Assembly (NCBI RefSeq): GCF_001039355.2
Contig: NW_019775070.1
Coordinates: forward strand, 41,779 to 105,778
Source: Lingula anatina
Taxonomy: Eukaryota; Brachiopoda; Lingulata; Lingulida; Lingulidae
Length of the DNA: 64,000 nt
Direction: 5' to 3'
Shown here: piece after piece, positions 50,437-58,900 of the stretch
Numbering within the stretch: position 1 is the stretch's first letter
Layout of the letters: each line of letters starts with the position of its first letter
Position numbers and translations under genes: made by a program
The notes under the pieces: model-generated
What the model saw: only the letters and a program-made list of their open reading frames with translations
What the model was told of the DNA's origin: nothing
Database searches by the model: none

Positions 50437-52597
50437 AGAGCAACCAGATGTATGCACACATTTACATATTTGCCTAATGCTATACATGAGCAAAAGTAAA
50501 AAGTGTATGTTTCATGACATAGCTCAGTAATACCTTGTTCTGTATATCTGGCTTTGCCCCTGTCTGTAGTAGCAGACTTGCCATGTCATACAGTCCTTCA
50601 TTTGCACAGTAGTGTAGACAGGAGTCCCCAAGCCTGTCTTGAACATTGGGATCAGCTTTGGCATCTAGGAGTAAACTTGCACATTGGTCCTTGTGACACT
50701 GGACAGCCTGATGAAAACCAAATATATATATATCAAATACAACAGCAATGCATCAACACAGAATGGGGATGGGGGCGGGGGGCATTAAACAATTCATGCT
50801 ATATTTCTATTTACTTTTTGGTAAGCAATTTATCAATTTTTGCAGGATACAGTAAAATAACTGAATAAAAAGCCCATTGTTAATCTGGGTAGACCTTGTT
50901 AATATCTACCATGGTTTTAAGGCAAAAAGTGGTTGGGCACTTACTAATAATAAATATGATATTTATCTAAATCAAACATAGTCCACAACAATCAAGAATT
51001 ACTAAAATTTACATATAAAATAATTTTTTAATATTACATTTACAAATAGCATGTTGCATGTTAGAATATCTCCAAGAAGTAAATACAATGTTTATTCAGT
51101 CTTTTATCCTGAGAATTTATTGATTTACACCACACTTATTGAGGTCACCTGTATATCATCAATATGTGAATATTCAATTAAGGCCACCTGTGAATAACAG
51201 GTGTTCTTTAACCACAAAACCTCTTATTAATTAATGATCATGAGAAGTGAACAAAGGATTACTAGTAGTTGACAGGTGTTTGATTGTTTTTTTATGTAAA
51301 TATCAATCCTCAGGCTGTAGGCCACAGTTTTAAAATTGTTCTTTATACAGGACTTATTGCATTTGTTTTTCTGTTTTTTTCTTCTTTCTTTCTAGTAGCA
51401 CACCCCTATACTTATAAGTTTCCACTTTAACTAATGATAAATAATTATCTAAAATATAAATAATTCAATGGATGAAAATAAGAAGGGAATTATTTCCCAA
51501 TTACCTTTAGCCGAACTCAATTACTTCCATTTGATATATTGAAATATTGATTCAAAACAGTAATGAATTGAAGGAAATGTGAAAAAAAATAGATATACAT
51601 AATGTAAATTATTTATTGCCTTTGCAAAAGTTAATCATGTTCAGCATTAAGTGGAAATATAAGATATTTGTGAGTCTAGTCATTTGAAATGTGTTCCAGG
51701 CACCTACCCTAGCCAGTGGAGTGCACTGGTCACTGTCTCCTATGTTGAGTTTGGCTTTCCAGGCTATCAGCTCCTCTACTATCTCTGTGTGGCCCTTGGC
51801 ACAGGCAAGGTGGAGAGGAGTCCTGAAATTGATAGGAAAAATATTACAGGTAATTAAAACTTAGTTATAGATCAAGGAGGTATAAAAAAAGGGGCAGAAG
51901 TCACATAAAACAAGAACCATGATCTAAAGCTACTCAATTTTTCAAAAAAAAAAATTGGCTGAAAAATAGTCCTAGTCCCTTATCGAAAAAGGTAGATAAG
52001 ATGCACTCTGAAACCTAAAGAAGAATTTATCTTGTACGTGCAATTTTGCACAAAACACCTCAAACTTTCAAAATTGCAGTATGGTAAAGGAAGACGTTAA
52101 ATCCCCACCACTATCCACCACACACACACACACACTTATTATAGACTTTTCCGTATTTGCAGATATCTAAAAAATGTCTGGTTGTGACAGTATTCACCCA
52201 TATCAAATTGGGCCTCATATATCACTTCTATGACCCAGTGATGGTGACAGTTCTTGAATTTGTATAATTTTCAAAGCACAGAATAAAAATAATTTATAAT
52301 AATATCAGGACCTTACATTCAACTATTTTGCTCTTCACTCCTTGGTATACATAATGTGCTGATAAAGGAATTCTCAGAATATACCTACCTATTTTCTTTA
52401 TCGAGTGGGCTAGCCTCTTTCTTGGCTAGTTGTTTGACTTTCGCCAAGTCGCCTTGCCAAGCCGCTTTATGAAGTTTCCCTAAATCCTTCTCTTTCAGCG
52501 ACGTATAGCCAATATTCACTTGAGTCTGGGCTGCATCCGATGCATCCTGAGCATTATCTGATTTCTTGCTCTTACCAAATTTAAGAAATTTCTTCAT
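9078..52597 (-). CDS. ANKRD26: Giant ANKRD26-type ankyrin and coiled-coil scaffold protein
   Basis: Sixty-one exons with matching phases run from ATG at 52597-52595 to TGA at 9080-9078, totalling 10,485 nt (3,494 residues). Evidence for the family: the N-terminus MKKFLKFGK followed by DLGKLHKAAWQGD and six ankyrin repeats (about residues 33-265); coiled-coil segments such as LNEEAL...QYN and EKLETEVESMKSLL; LEEVNSYLEDQA near the C-terminus; and the final RRNYFV, which parallels the family ending KxNYxI. Vertebrate ANKRD26 is about half this length and sits at centriole distal appendages, where it recruits PIDD1. The extra length comes from one 1,006-codon exon and a run of small acidic exons. 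Exon lists are given in the block entries. Least certain are the acceptor at 33676, the donor at 32600, and the microexons at 21389 and 20917. Two exons appear twice because of an assembly duplication at 43947; one copy is counted. Confidence 0.9.
10400..10428. repeat. Poly-A tract
   Basis: Twenty-nine A residues on the plus strand (poly-T in the transcript), intronic, between the exons at 10719 and 10271. Confidence 0.95.
10719..19540 (-). CDS. ANKRD26: ANKRD26-like gene, sixteen coiled-coil exons
   Basis: In transcript order: 19461-19540, 19244-19328, 18992-19048, 18612-18778, 17964-18111, 17425-17613, 16733-16948, 15135-15254, 14765-14836, 14504-14602, 14057-14107, 13585-13658, 13312-13381, 12747-12845, 11909-12079 and 10719-10934. 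All have GT/AG borders and consecutive phases. The product is almost continuous heptad-rich helix with few prolines, typical of a long parallel coiled coil (about residues 2700-3340). LTAANLELEKTRLARNELEK, LSQRYGAAEAKY and LEEVNSYLEDQARA align by eye with the ANKRD26 tail and its DUF3496-type segment. Introns hold poly-A and AAT microsatellites. Confidence 0.88.
15572..15634. repeat. (AAT)n microsatellite
   Basis: About 20 AAT units in an intron of the ANKRD26-like gene. Similar but shorter AAT or ATT runs lie at 15998-16039, about 18550-18575 and 20075-20122. Confidence 0.95.
19867..25016 (-). CDS. ANKRD26: ANKRD26-like gene, start of the long coiled coil including two microexons
   Basis: In transcript order: 24792-25016, 23702-23883, 23195-23324, 22985-23065, 22588-22686, 22226-22310, 21762-21902, 21389-21397 (9 nt), 20917-20928 (12 nt), 20178-20375 and 19867-20001. 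The first two exons encode a Ser/Asp-rich segment (ISDDDNSSLDDSELL, MNEDEDDGLSYSS) and the rest uninterrupted coiled coil. EVEKRKNAEVLFNKIKEQLA and EIEAKQKVELSMRNLQME match the CCDC144C-type domain of ANKRD26 and POTE. The exon at 20178 could also end at 20175 (GTG|GTGTGT), still in frame. Junction phases agree across all eleven exons. Confidence 0.87.
20917..20928 (-). CDS. ANKRD26: Candidate 12-nt microexon (EQEL)
   Basis: On the minus strand a pyrimidine-rich tract ending in ATGTAG precedes GAGCAAGAGCTG, which is followed by the donor GTATGTAG. Phase 0 on both sides fits its neighbours at 21762 and 20375. It encodes Glu-Gln-Glu-Leu. The short length makes chance occurrence possible, but the flanking signals are good. 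Confidence 0.5.
21389..21397 (-). CDS. ANKRD26: Candidate 9-nt microexon (YIE)
   Basis: On the minus strand TTATTTTTTCCAG is followed by TACATAGAG and the donor GTATGC. Phase 0 on both sides is compatible with neighbouring exons. It encodes Tyr-Ile-Glu. Confidence 0.5.
24260..24600. repeat. 29-bp tandem minisatellite
   Basis: Degenerate units built on CATCACAATGCATTGT and CTGTCTATGA repeat about eight to ten times in the intron between the exons at 24792 and 23883. Several units contain TGACATCA, similar to a cAMP-response element. Confidence 0.7.
25017..28548. other. 3.5 kb intron of the ANKRD26-like gene
   Basis: The intron separates the charged-helix exon from the exon at 24792. It contains poly-C runs near 25665 and 25775, a long open frame at 26029-26568 with no recognisable domain, and a more GC-rich patch near 26970-27290 with an exon-like segment. 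No constitutive exon is supported, because the flanking exons already join in frame (AG|A). Confidence 0.6.
26988..27030 (-). other. Exon-like 43-nt segment, possible poison exon
   Basis: It is bounded on the minus strand by an acceptor ending CACATAG (preceded by a T-rich tract) and a strong donor GTAAGT. Spliced after the exon ending at 28549, it would read AGA GCA TAG and stop at once. No expression evidence is available. Confidence 0.25.
28549..29117 (-). CDS. ANKRD26: ANKRD26-like gene, charged single-helix exon
   Basis: This 569-nt exon encodes about 190 residues made almost only of Glu, Arg, Lys, Gln and Leu, with patterns such as ERERQEKERAERVKREQ. The i to i+4 alternation of acidic and basic residues is typical of a stable single alpha-helix rather than a dimeric coiled coil. 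It ends in phase 2 (CTC AG|) and joins the exon at 25016 to give LRAETPK. The acceptor is CATCTTAAAG. The plus strand shows a misleading Ser-rich open frame over the same span. Confidence 0.9.
29282..39262 (-). CDS. ANKRD26: ANKRD26-like gene, fifteen consecutive phase-0 exons, many with an EWDS motif
   Basis: In transcript order: 39173-39262, 38200-38289, 37888-37944, 37242-37349, 36668-36778, 35780-35890, 34344-34430, 33641-33676, 33025-33168, 32600-32701, 30751-30804, 30370-30528, 29923-29943, 29584-29679 and 29282-29347. Every exon is a multiple of three and phase 0 at both ends, so any of them can be skipped without a frameshift. Five carry related motifs: GSEWDSE, SEWDSD, SEWDSE, SGWDSD and SEWERD. 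The giant exon before them begins with ESEWDSE. The rest is Glu/Ser/Asp-rich and presumably disordered; the last two exons become helical. The acceptor at 33676 and the donor at 32600 (GTTCAT) are weak and least sure. Confidence 0.82.
29728..29760. repeat. (CT)n microsatellite
   Basis: An imperfect CT run just upstream (in transcript sense) of the exon at 29584-29679. Confidence 0.9.
30805..32599. other. 1.8 kb intron of the ANKRD26-like gene
   Basis: It lies between two EWDS exons. I saw no exon, RNA gene or repeat family that I could name. Confidence 0.5.
33562..33604. repeat. (GA)n microsatellite
   Basis: About 21 GA units lie in the intron next to the small exon at 33641. Confidence 0.95.
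34431..35779. other. 1.35 kb intron of the ANKRD26-like gene
   Basis: Nothing beyond AT-rich unique sequence was recognised. Confidence 0.5.
37655..37800. repeat. Three degenerate copies of a roughly 60-bp repeat
   Basis: Units share GACACAGAAAATATCC and AAAAGTCAGTCAGA elements. They lie in the intron between the exons at 37888 and 37349. Confidence 0.4.
40128..43145 (-). CDS. ANKRD26: ANKRD26-like gene, giant 1,006-codon exon
   Basis: A single 3,018-nt phase-0 exon (residues about 629-1634) begins after TTTTTTAACAG and ends at AAG|GTATTG. It starts with an acidic ESEWDSE motif. About ten to twelve degenerate 14-residue repeats of the type TAPLFTTESNK follow (about residues 720-870). Next come Ser/Thr-rich disordered sequence, basic patches (KKKKGVLKRPL, KRRLINFFKRKSK) and a KKSVKF segment near 41600-41620 that fits a PP1 RVxF docking motif. 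No globular domain is recognised. I know no such exon in vertebrate ANKRD26, so it is probably a lineage-specific expansion. Its GC content is higher than that of the surrounding introns, as expected for coding sequence. Confidence 0.88.
42420..42870 (-). repeat. Coding minisatellite of about 42 bp
   Basis: The plus strand shows repeated GTAGTAAAAAGTGGTGCTGT-like blocks about 42 bp apart, encoding the 14-residue APLFTTES repeats of the giant exon. The frame is open through all copies. Confidence 0.75.
43155..43946. repeat. First copy of a 0.8 kb direct duplication ending at an N
   Basis: It repeats at 43948-44749 with few changes. It contains a second copy of two ANKRD26-like exons, 43843-43915 and 43430-43602. 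It lacks nine bases present in the other copy. Confidence 0.9.
43947..43947. other. Ambiguous base at duplicate junction
   Basis: As at 6738, the N sits exactly between two near-identical copies, which suggests unmerged contig ends. Confidence 0.85.
43948..44749. repeat. Second copy of the 0.8 kb direct duplication
   Basis: It matches 43155-43946 but is ten bases longer: nine bases inside the exon at 44636-44717 and one A after it. The nine bases add Val-His-Thr in frame. Confidence 0.9.
44223..48232 (-). CDS. ANKRD26: ANKRD26-like gene, linker exons after the ankyrin repeats
   Basis: In transcript order: 48117-48232, 47943-47972, 47694-47768, 46514-46592, 45778-46076, 45145-45252, 44636-44717 and 44223-44395 (the last two also occur at 43843-43915 and 43430-43602). 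The product is a disordered acidic and Ser/Lys-rich linker. DDSWGDSDD in the first exon resembles the DSW-acidic segment that I recall after the ankyrin domain in this family; KPAVPGINLAKLLRSS and AENSWNSDPPSPVP follow. The 30-nt exon at 47943 encodes LPKDAPKTKK, nearly the same as the LPLDTPKAKK that ends the previous exon, which suggests local exon-end duplication. Confidence 0.85.
46668..46728. repeat. (GT)n microsatellite
   Basis: About 30 GT units with one interruption (TATG), intronic. Confidence 0.95.
48051..48087. repeat. (CT)n microsatellite
   Basis: An intronic CT run 30 bp below the exon at 48117; read on the minus strand it lies just past that exon's donor. Confidence 0.95.
48395..48545. 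repeat. (AT)n(AC)n microsatellite flanked by a direct repeat
   Basis: The AT run spans about 48420-48465 and the AC run about 48465-48487. GCAAGGTGAGATACTGCCAT before it recurs as GCAAGGTGAGACACTGCCAT after it, so a unit of about 115 bp was duplicated with the microsatellite inside. Confidence 0.8.
49317..52597 (-). CDS. ANKRD26: ANKRD26-like gene, start codon and six ankyrin repeats
   Basis: In transcript order: 52389-52597 (from the ATG), 51708-51822, 50534-50707, 50216-50322, 49803-49897 and 49317-49538. Junction phases are 2,0,0,2,1. The first exon starts MKKFLKFGKSKK and reaches the first ankyrin helix, DLGKLHKAAWQGDLAKV. Later exons each hold roughly one repeat: TPLHLACAKGHTEIVEELI, TPLARAVQCHKDQCASLLL, CLHYCANEGLYDMASLLL, CPLHVAVLAGQENLCQILL and TALMYACQEGNVTLVKLFL. 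The last exon adds ADDCAVIAGQHACSQLI. N-terminal sequence, repeat number and order all match the ANKRD26/POTE ankyrin domain, so the start codon is secure. Confidence 0.93.
50392..50435. repeat. (GT)n microsatellite
   Basis: About 22 GT units in the intron between ankyrin exons 50534 and 50322. Confidence 0.95.
50708..51707. other. 1 kb intron in the ankyrin region
   Basis: Unique AT-rich sequence. A CACCTGT element occurs twice near 51146 and 51184, with its reverse ACAGGTG close by. No gene was seen. Confidence 0.5.
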
Positions 52598-52936
52598 GGT
52601 GAAATAAATGCAAAAAATAAATAAATATCAGGCGAGTGTTCGATTGGCGTCCGCCATGATTTAAACAACCTCGTTTTCGATTAGATAATTCTAAAATACT
52701 TTCTGAGAGATGGCGTTTGTCATGAGAAGCTTCATAACAGTGAGCACGGTTGTAAAAATATACAACACATTAGATTATCTCATCAGCTTAAAGTTAACAA
52801 TTTGAATCGAATGCTTATTTTGTAGCAAAAAATATCATATCAAATGCAAAATATTCTCACTTCAATTGTATCTCTTCTTGATTGAAAAAGGTCAACTCGG
52901 GTCAACCTGCCGCAACCTTCACCCTGCAGCAACAAC
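52598..52936. promoter_or_regulatory. Divergent promoter between ANKRD26-like and SLC37-like genes
   Basis: The two start codons face away from each other across 339 bp. A CGATTGG (reverse CCAAT) lies at about 52641-52647 and CCGCCAT, a YY1-like core, at about 52651-52657. AGGTCA and GGGTCA at 52889-52904, separated by four bases, form a DR4-type nuclear receptor element. No convincing TATA box was seen for either gene, which is usual for housekeeping divergent promoters. Confidence 0.6.
52628..52657 (-). other. Possible upstream open reading frame of the ANKRD26-like mRNA
   Basis: On the minus strand an ATG at 52657 reads MADANRTLA then TGA. It lies 60 bases before the main ATG and in the same frame, but the stop separates them. 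It acts only if transcription starts above 52657, which is unknown. Confidence 0.3.
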
Positions 52937-55900
52937 ATGGCATCAAGACTGCAGCTGAGACAGGCACTTGTTTTCAGCCTAGGGTGGATTGCATATGCTT
53001 CTACATATCTCCTTAGGAAACCCTTGGGTGTTGTAAGTAGAACTAACACATAAGATTGCATATCTCCCCAGGAAACTCTTGCGTGTTTTAAGAAGAACTT
53101 ACATTATCCTGCTTCTCTGCATGCAATTTCATTATTAATTTAGGTATATCAGAAAAATTTTCAAACTGATCAGAAAATTATAATACTTATATCATCTGAA
53201 AGGTAATGCAAAAACCGGAAGAAATCACTTGGAATTTTTTAAATATTCCTACAAGCAACAAAGATATTGAAGTTTTTTAACTGCAAAAATTCACCAAAAG
53301 TGTCCACACTGTTCAGCTTAAAACCTGTCACTACTGACCAGCGGTGATCACTCAGCAGTAGCTGCAGCTCAAATTGCTTGTGACCAATTAGGGCAATTAG
53401 GGCTGTATGTTAATCTAATGACCCGGAAACAAACCCAAATTGGCGACCGCACAAGCACATGGCTGGGATTGCTTTCGTGCAGAACATGTACTAAAAATAT
53501 TGTGCATCAAATAAACTATATACTTCGCATGGTTTAATTTTCATGATTTTTCTACATAATATTGCAAATTTCATAAACTTTGTTCGTTATAAATTTAAAA
53601 AAATTGCAACCAGTACTAAACTGACATTTTTGAGCATTTTGTCGAGGCAAAACTTCAAACACCCTGAACTGAAACTTCTCAAAGACTGCAACTCGGGAAA
53701 ATCACGTGATCGGATTTTACTCTTTGATTTACAGCTTATTTAGTTAATGGCTTGTATTAGTTTTTTTTACGCGACGCTAAAAGAGATTTAAAAAAGGGGT
53801 GCCATAGGCGAGCTGTCAGCAGGCCGATATCAGTTTTACACTTCACTGCCCCTGGATAGTTACTATTGTAGCGCCCCTAGCGGATTGTGATATACCTTAT
53901 TAATTATTATGCATTAAATGCATAATTGAAAGGGATAACAAATCTTCATATGAGATTCAAAATACCACAATAAATGCATTGTAAACAACACACAGAAATT
54001 ATATTAAATTATCACCAAAATTGCAGTCATCACAATATTTCTGAAATCCTTGCTTGCCATCAGACCATTGGACCTTCAAATATATCATGTAGATGGATAC
54101 CTTTTGTAACAATACCTTAAGAGATACATGTAATTACAAAAAAAAAAAAAAAAAAAAAAAGGGGAAATTCTTTTTATGGCATTTTCCTACCAAAATGAAG
54201 ACTTGTTATTCCTTTAAAATATATGAAAAAATATGCTGCACAACCAAGATGCATGCACTTTCGTGATATGTTTCAAACAGACTATTGCCACTGCAAATCG
54301 AAAAGCAGTTGCAATGTTATATGCAACATTTACAATTATGGCATTATTATAGCAGTGAAAGGTCAATTGGGAGTGAAGAGAATGATATGCAAAAAGGGAT
54401 CAGGCTCTGAAATAACTTCAGTCAAACAAGCATCATGTGACATACAATTACTTTTTGAAGTAACATGGAACAGTGCAGCCACATATTTTTGAATTATCAA
54501 AATTTCAAAAATTATAGAAAACCCATTTACTGAGTATCTTGCCATTTTGAACAGATCAAAACAGATCTGGAAGATGATCTGAAGTTCTCCAAATTGCAGC
54601 TTGGATGGATGGATACTGCACTTCTCTTGCCATATGCAGTAATGCAGGTGAGCACAATGTCACACCCACTGTCACACCTAACACATTTACATCAAATTAC
54701 CCATTTGGCCTTTTATACTATACCAATATATTATATCTTTAAGTAGCATTGTGTTTAACACAGTGTCATTGATTTGCCACACCTAACACCTTGTCACTGT
54801 CTACGTATATATTTTTTCCACTGATTGGTGCACCAAATGCATTTCATGTTTTTTAATTGTAGCTTGAACATGTACATATCTTATGGCAGATAATCTGACT
54901 AATTTGTTTTTAAATATTTCAGATGTTTTTAGGATCACTTGGGGATCGTTTTGGTGCAAGAAAGACTTTTGCTTTATCGCTTATAGTTTCAGGATTGTCT
55001 ATGGTGAGTGGCTACATTATATGTTTCAACTTTTATGTTGAAGACATTTTAAACTTTTCACTTCTTACACTCACTGAAAGCATACTTGTAAAAGATTTTG
55101 TCCCAAATATTGCAACTACTTAATCATTAGTCACACTGATGTCAGGAGACAGTGAAAAGTTTAAAATTTCCTCAACATGATCAACAATACTGCAAAGATC
55201 AAGTTCCATCAGAATACATAGTTTAGTCGCATTGAATTAGAATAAAATATTATCAGTATGATATGATGTACAGTTTTGATTTAAAAAGGAAATTTAAAAA
55301 TTCAGTCTAAATGGCATAAATAAACTTTTAAAATATATACTAGTATTCCCATAGAGTTTGTTTGGCATGTGACTCATAGTTAATAATCTGTATTCACAAC
55401 ATTGTTATTAATTGCATCGCATCTATTCCAAGACAGATAGGCATATTTAGAAATAATATGCCAAAACTAGGTTTTTAAGTTCTGTCATTGAACTTTTTTG
55501 CCATACATGCCCAGTATTTATTCACTAAACTCAAGCAAAATTAATTTTACTAAACAATGTTTTGTCAACATAAGATAGAAAATGTCTTATTGTGATTAAC
55601 AAAAAAGGAATCTTGAAAAATATAATATTGTGAGTTTAAAAATTGCAACAAAATTATCATGATAATATTTTTAATTGGTATGGATTTCTTTGTATTTCAG
55701 ATCTCTCTGGGGCAGTGGAGTTCATACCACATATTTATAGTTCTTTTATTCATAAATGGAACAGCACAGGTAAGGAGGGTTATGTTTCATAAAAAGACTG
55801 GTTGTTTCTTGCTAGACTGAACAGCATAATTTATTTTTATTATAAAGCCAATGTTGTGCCAGAAATAATACTTAATACTTTGATAAATTCAAAAGTTCAT

Positions 55901-58900
55901 GAAAGAGAAAGGGCGTAATTCTATTGTGCCATTTATGTTGTCTTAGAAAACAGTACAAAAGTGACACTCCAAAAAATTGTGAATTTGAACTGTTGTGCAG
56001 TAGACTACAATCAGGCAGTGTTAAGATAAAACAACCAGAAAAATGGCTTCCATCAGCACGTGCCAGTGTCAGACCCCACTCTCCAAATTGCACAAAATCT
56101 TGCTTGATTATATACTACGTCACGAGGCATTAAATTATTTTATTTGATGCCTATTGATATTTTTTTACAGTTTTTATTCATATTTGTTTAGTCTCTGTGT
56201 TGGCCATCATGTTCCAAGACCATAGGAGCCTGGTTCTCAGACAGTACCAGAAACACTGTGTTTGGGATATATGGAACATCAGCCTTTGCTGGAGGAATCG
56301 CTGGGACTTCTTTGGCAGTGAGTAATTATAGCCAATAGAATGCTATCCTGTCTGTGTACTGCTGGGCTCACAGTGATGTTATAACAATTGTTAAAGCAGA
56401 TAGTTAAGAACAAGTCCATCCAAGACTCTGAAAAAAATTTAAGTTATTGATTAGTCTGTGTCAACTTCACTGGCTTCAACTAGCTAAGCATTGTTTTTTG
56501 CCTCTTTTCATACTAAATGATGTGATTAGTGCACTTAACAAAGAAGTAGATTTGCTATATTTTTTATTGTTAAATTTTTACTTTTAGGTATATCTCCAAT
56601 CTCTGTATTCCTGGAGGTCTGTGTTTTTCTTGCCATCTGTTATATTGGTAAGTTAATATAATAATTATGTTACAATAAATGCAAATGCTTTCGAAGTCTA
56701 AGTTGAAGATCTATGATAAATGCAATGATGCATTTTTATTCTTCTTTACTTTGTGTGAATTATTATTATTATTATTATGTTTTTATGTATGTGACTGTAT
56801 GTTGCTTTGCATAGTTGTGTGTACATTTAGTCTATTCTTAAAATATTAGACTATTCTGTGCATGTTAAGGTGTTTTTCTTCATACTATTATTATTGTAGA
56901 ATTATTATTGTTGTCATTGTTGTTGTTATTTTAGATTCTACTTGGTGTAGTAGTACTAATCTGTTTCTGTATCCCTGCTGATGTGGGTATAGAAGTCCCG
57001 GGGAAAGGTGATAATAAATTCTAAGGGCTCACCTTAGCATTAACTGGTTACCTTTTAATATCTAAATAATATTAAATATGGGGAGACTGAAGCATGGGGA
57101 TGTTCATTACATTTTAATTAAAAAATTATGACATATCAATGTAATTGATAACATTTTGTGTCAGTATTAATGTGGAATTTTGAGACGTATAAATCAGTTT
57201 CTTTTTTTTTCAGTTTTAAAAGTTGAATAATTCCAGTGTTTTAATTGCTTTGTTTGAATAGCAGCCTCAAGTACAAGGATGAAAAATGGTACAAATCCTA
57301 CCTTTTTGCAACTGTGGCAAATTCCGTAAGCTATTTTGAAAAATTGTTTGTTAATGTAAAATACTGTTTGCTTGAAATCTGTCTCTTTCTGCAGATATTG
57401 ATACAAAACTTGCAGATTGTATTTCACTGTTAACTGTTGTTTTACTGTTGCATGTTACAAAACCAGTATAATAAAATTTTAAGTAATTTTTGTTCCTATT
57501 CAGCCCCCTACGCATCTGTCAGAAAGCAGTTAGTAGTAGCAACTTGCCATTTTTAATAAAACCTTTTTTTAACTTTTTAATTCCTCTTACTCTTTTTAGT
57601 ATGGTACCAGAGATTTCAGTGGGGATGTTTTGCCTAAAACTTGTCCGTTACTGCATGTACATGTGGCTGCCTATGTACCTGTTACAACATGTGAGGAAAC
57701 ATACACAACACTGTCTGGTAGATTTAGGATGAGAGAAATACAAAGTTGTTTTCCAAAATCAAAATCATTTTTTAATTTGAATTATGTTATTTGAGACATT
57801 TTGCTGTGCTGCGCTTAATGTGTAATTTCCCCGTCTTTTTAAAAATGGTGACTGCTTATATTTTGTTTTGAAAAAGAAATTTTCTATTGTATTTCAGCTC
57901 TCCTATGCTAAGACAATGGCAGGGATGTTTTCCACCATGTTTGAGATAGGAGGTGTGGCTGGGAGTGCTTTTATAGGATTTATACTTGACAGGTATGACT
58001 CAACTGCTGGATGCTAATATAGAAGAAAATTGATTACAATCTGTAGTAAATGACATAGCATGTTGCATGGGTCTTGCTTTAGGTAATGAATGTTTGGTCT
58101 TTAGCTATAATAATAATAATGATGATATTATATATCATAAGCTCTTTTCAGCAATTAAGATATCTATAATAATTACTTTGAACATTATTTTAAACCATTG
58201 CATATCAAAGTCCGAACTCTCAAATTATTTGCAAATTCGAGAAACTGACAATATAAATCACATTAAATGTCCCTTCATTATTTTGTTATCCATGAATGGT
58301 ATCTGCATGGGACAAGTCCAGTTTTATTCAATTTTAAATAAATTTGCTTTTATATGTTCATATCCGTATTGTTAGATTTTCCCATGAATTTTCCATTCGG
58401 GGTATGGTTTTTTCTTGTTACTAAGCAGTTCAGTCATACTAGTAATGTTAATATATTGTGTAATTGCTATAACTGTTCTAGACTGGTGTTTTTCATGGGA
58501 TTTATTTTCTGGAAGCAAGTCTTTCCATGAGATAACCAAGTTTTATAAATTGTAATATAATATTGATAATAATTTGTTAACTTATTGTTCTAAATTTGCA
58601 CCTGGATATTTCTTACTTGGAACAGGCATTTACATGTTACCAAGCATTACAATAATTGTTAATGTTGATAATTGTATTGTTATTGTACCAGGTATTTCCA
58701 ATGACATTTCTTACCTGGAACAGCTCTTTCCATGCTGTTCAGTACTACAATGATCATTGTAAATGTTGATAATTTAAAATTAAATTGTATTGTTATTATA
58801 CCAGGTGTTTCCAGGGGTATTTCTTACCTGGAACAGCTCTTTCCATGCTGTTAAGTACTTTGATGATCATTGTAAATGTTGATAATTTAAAATCAAATTG

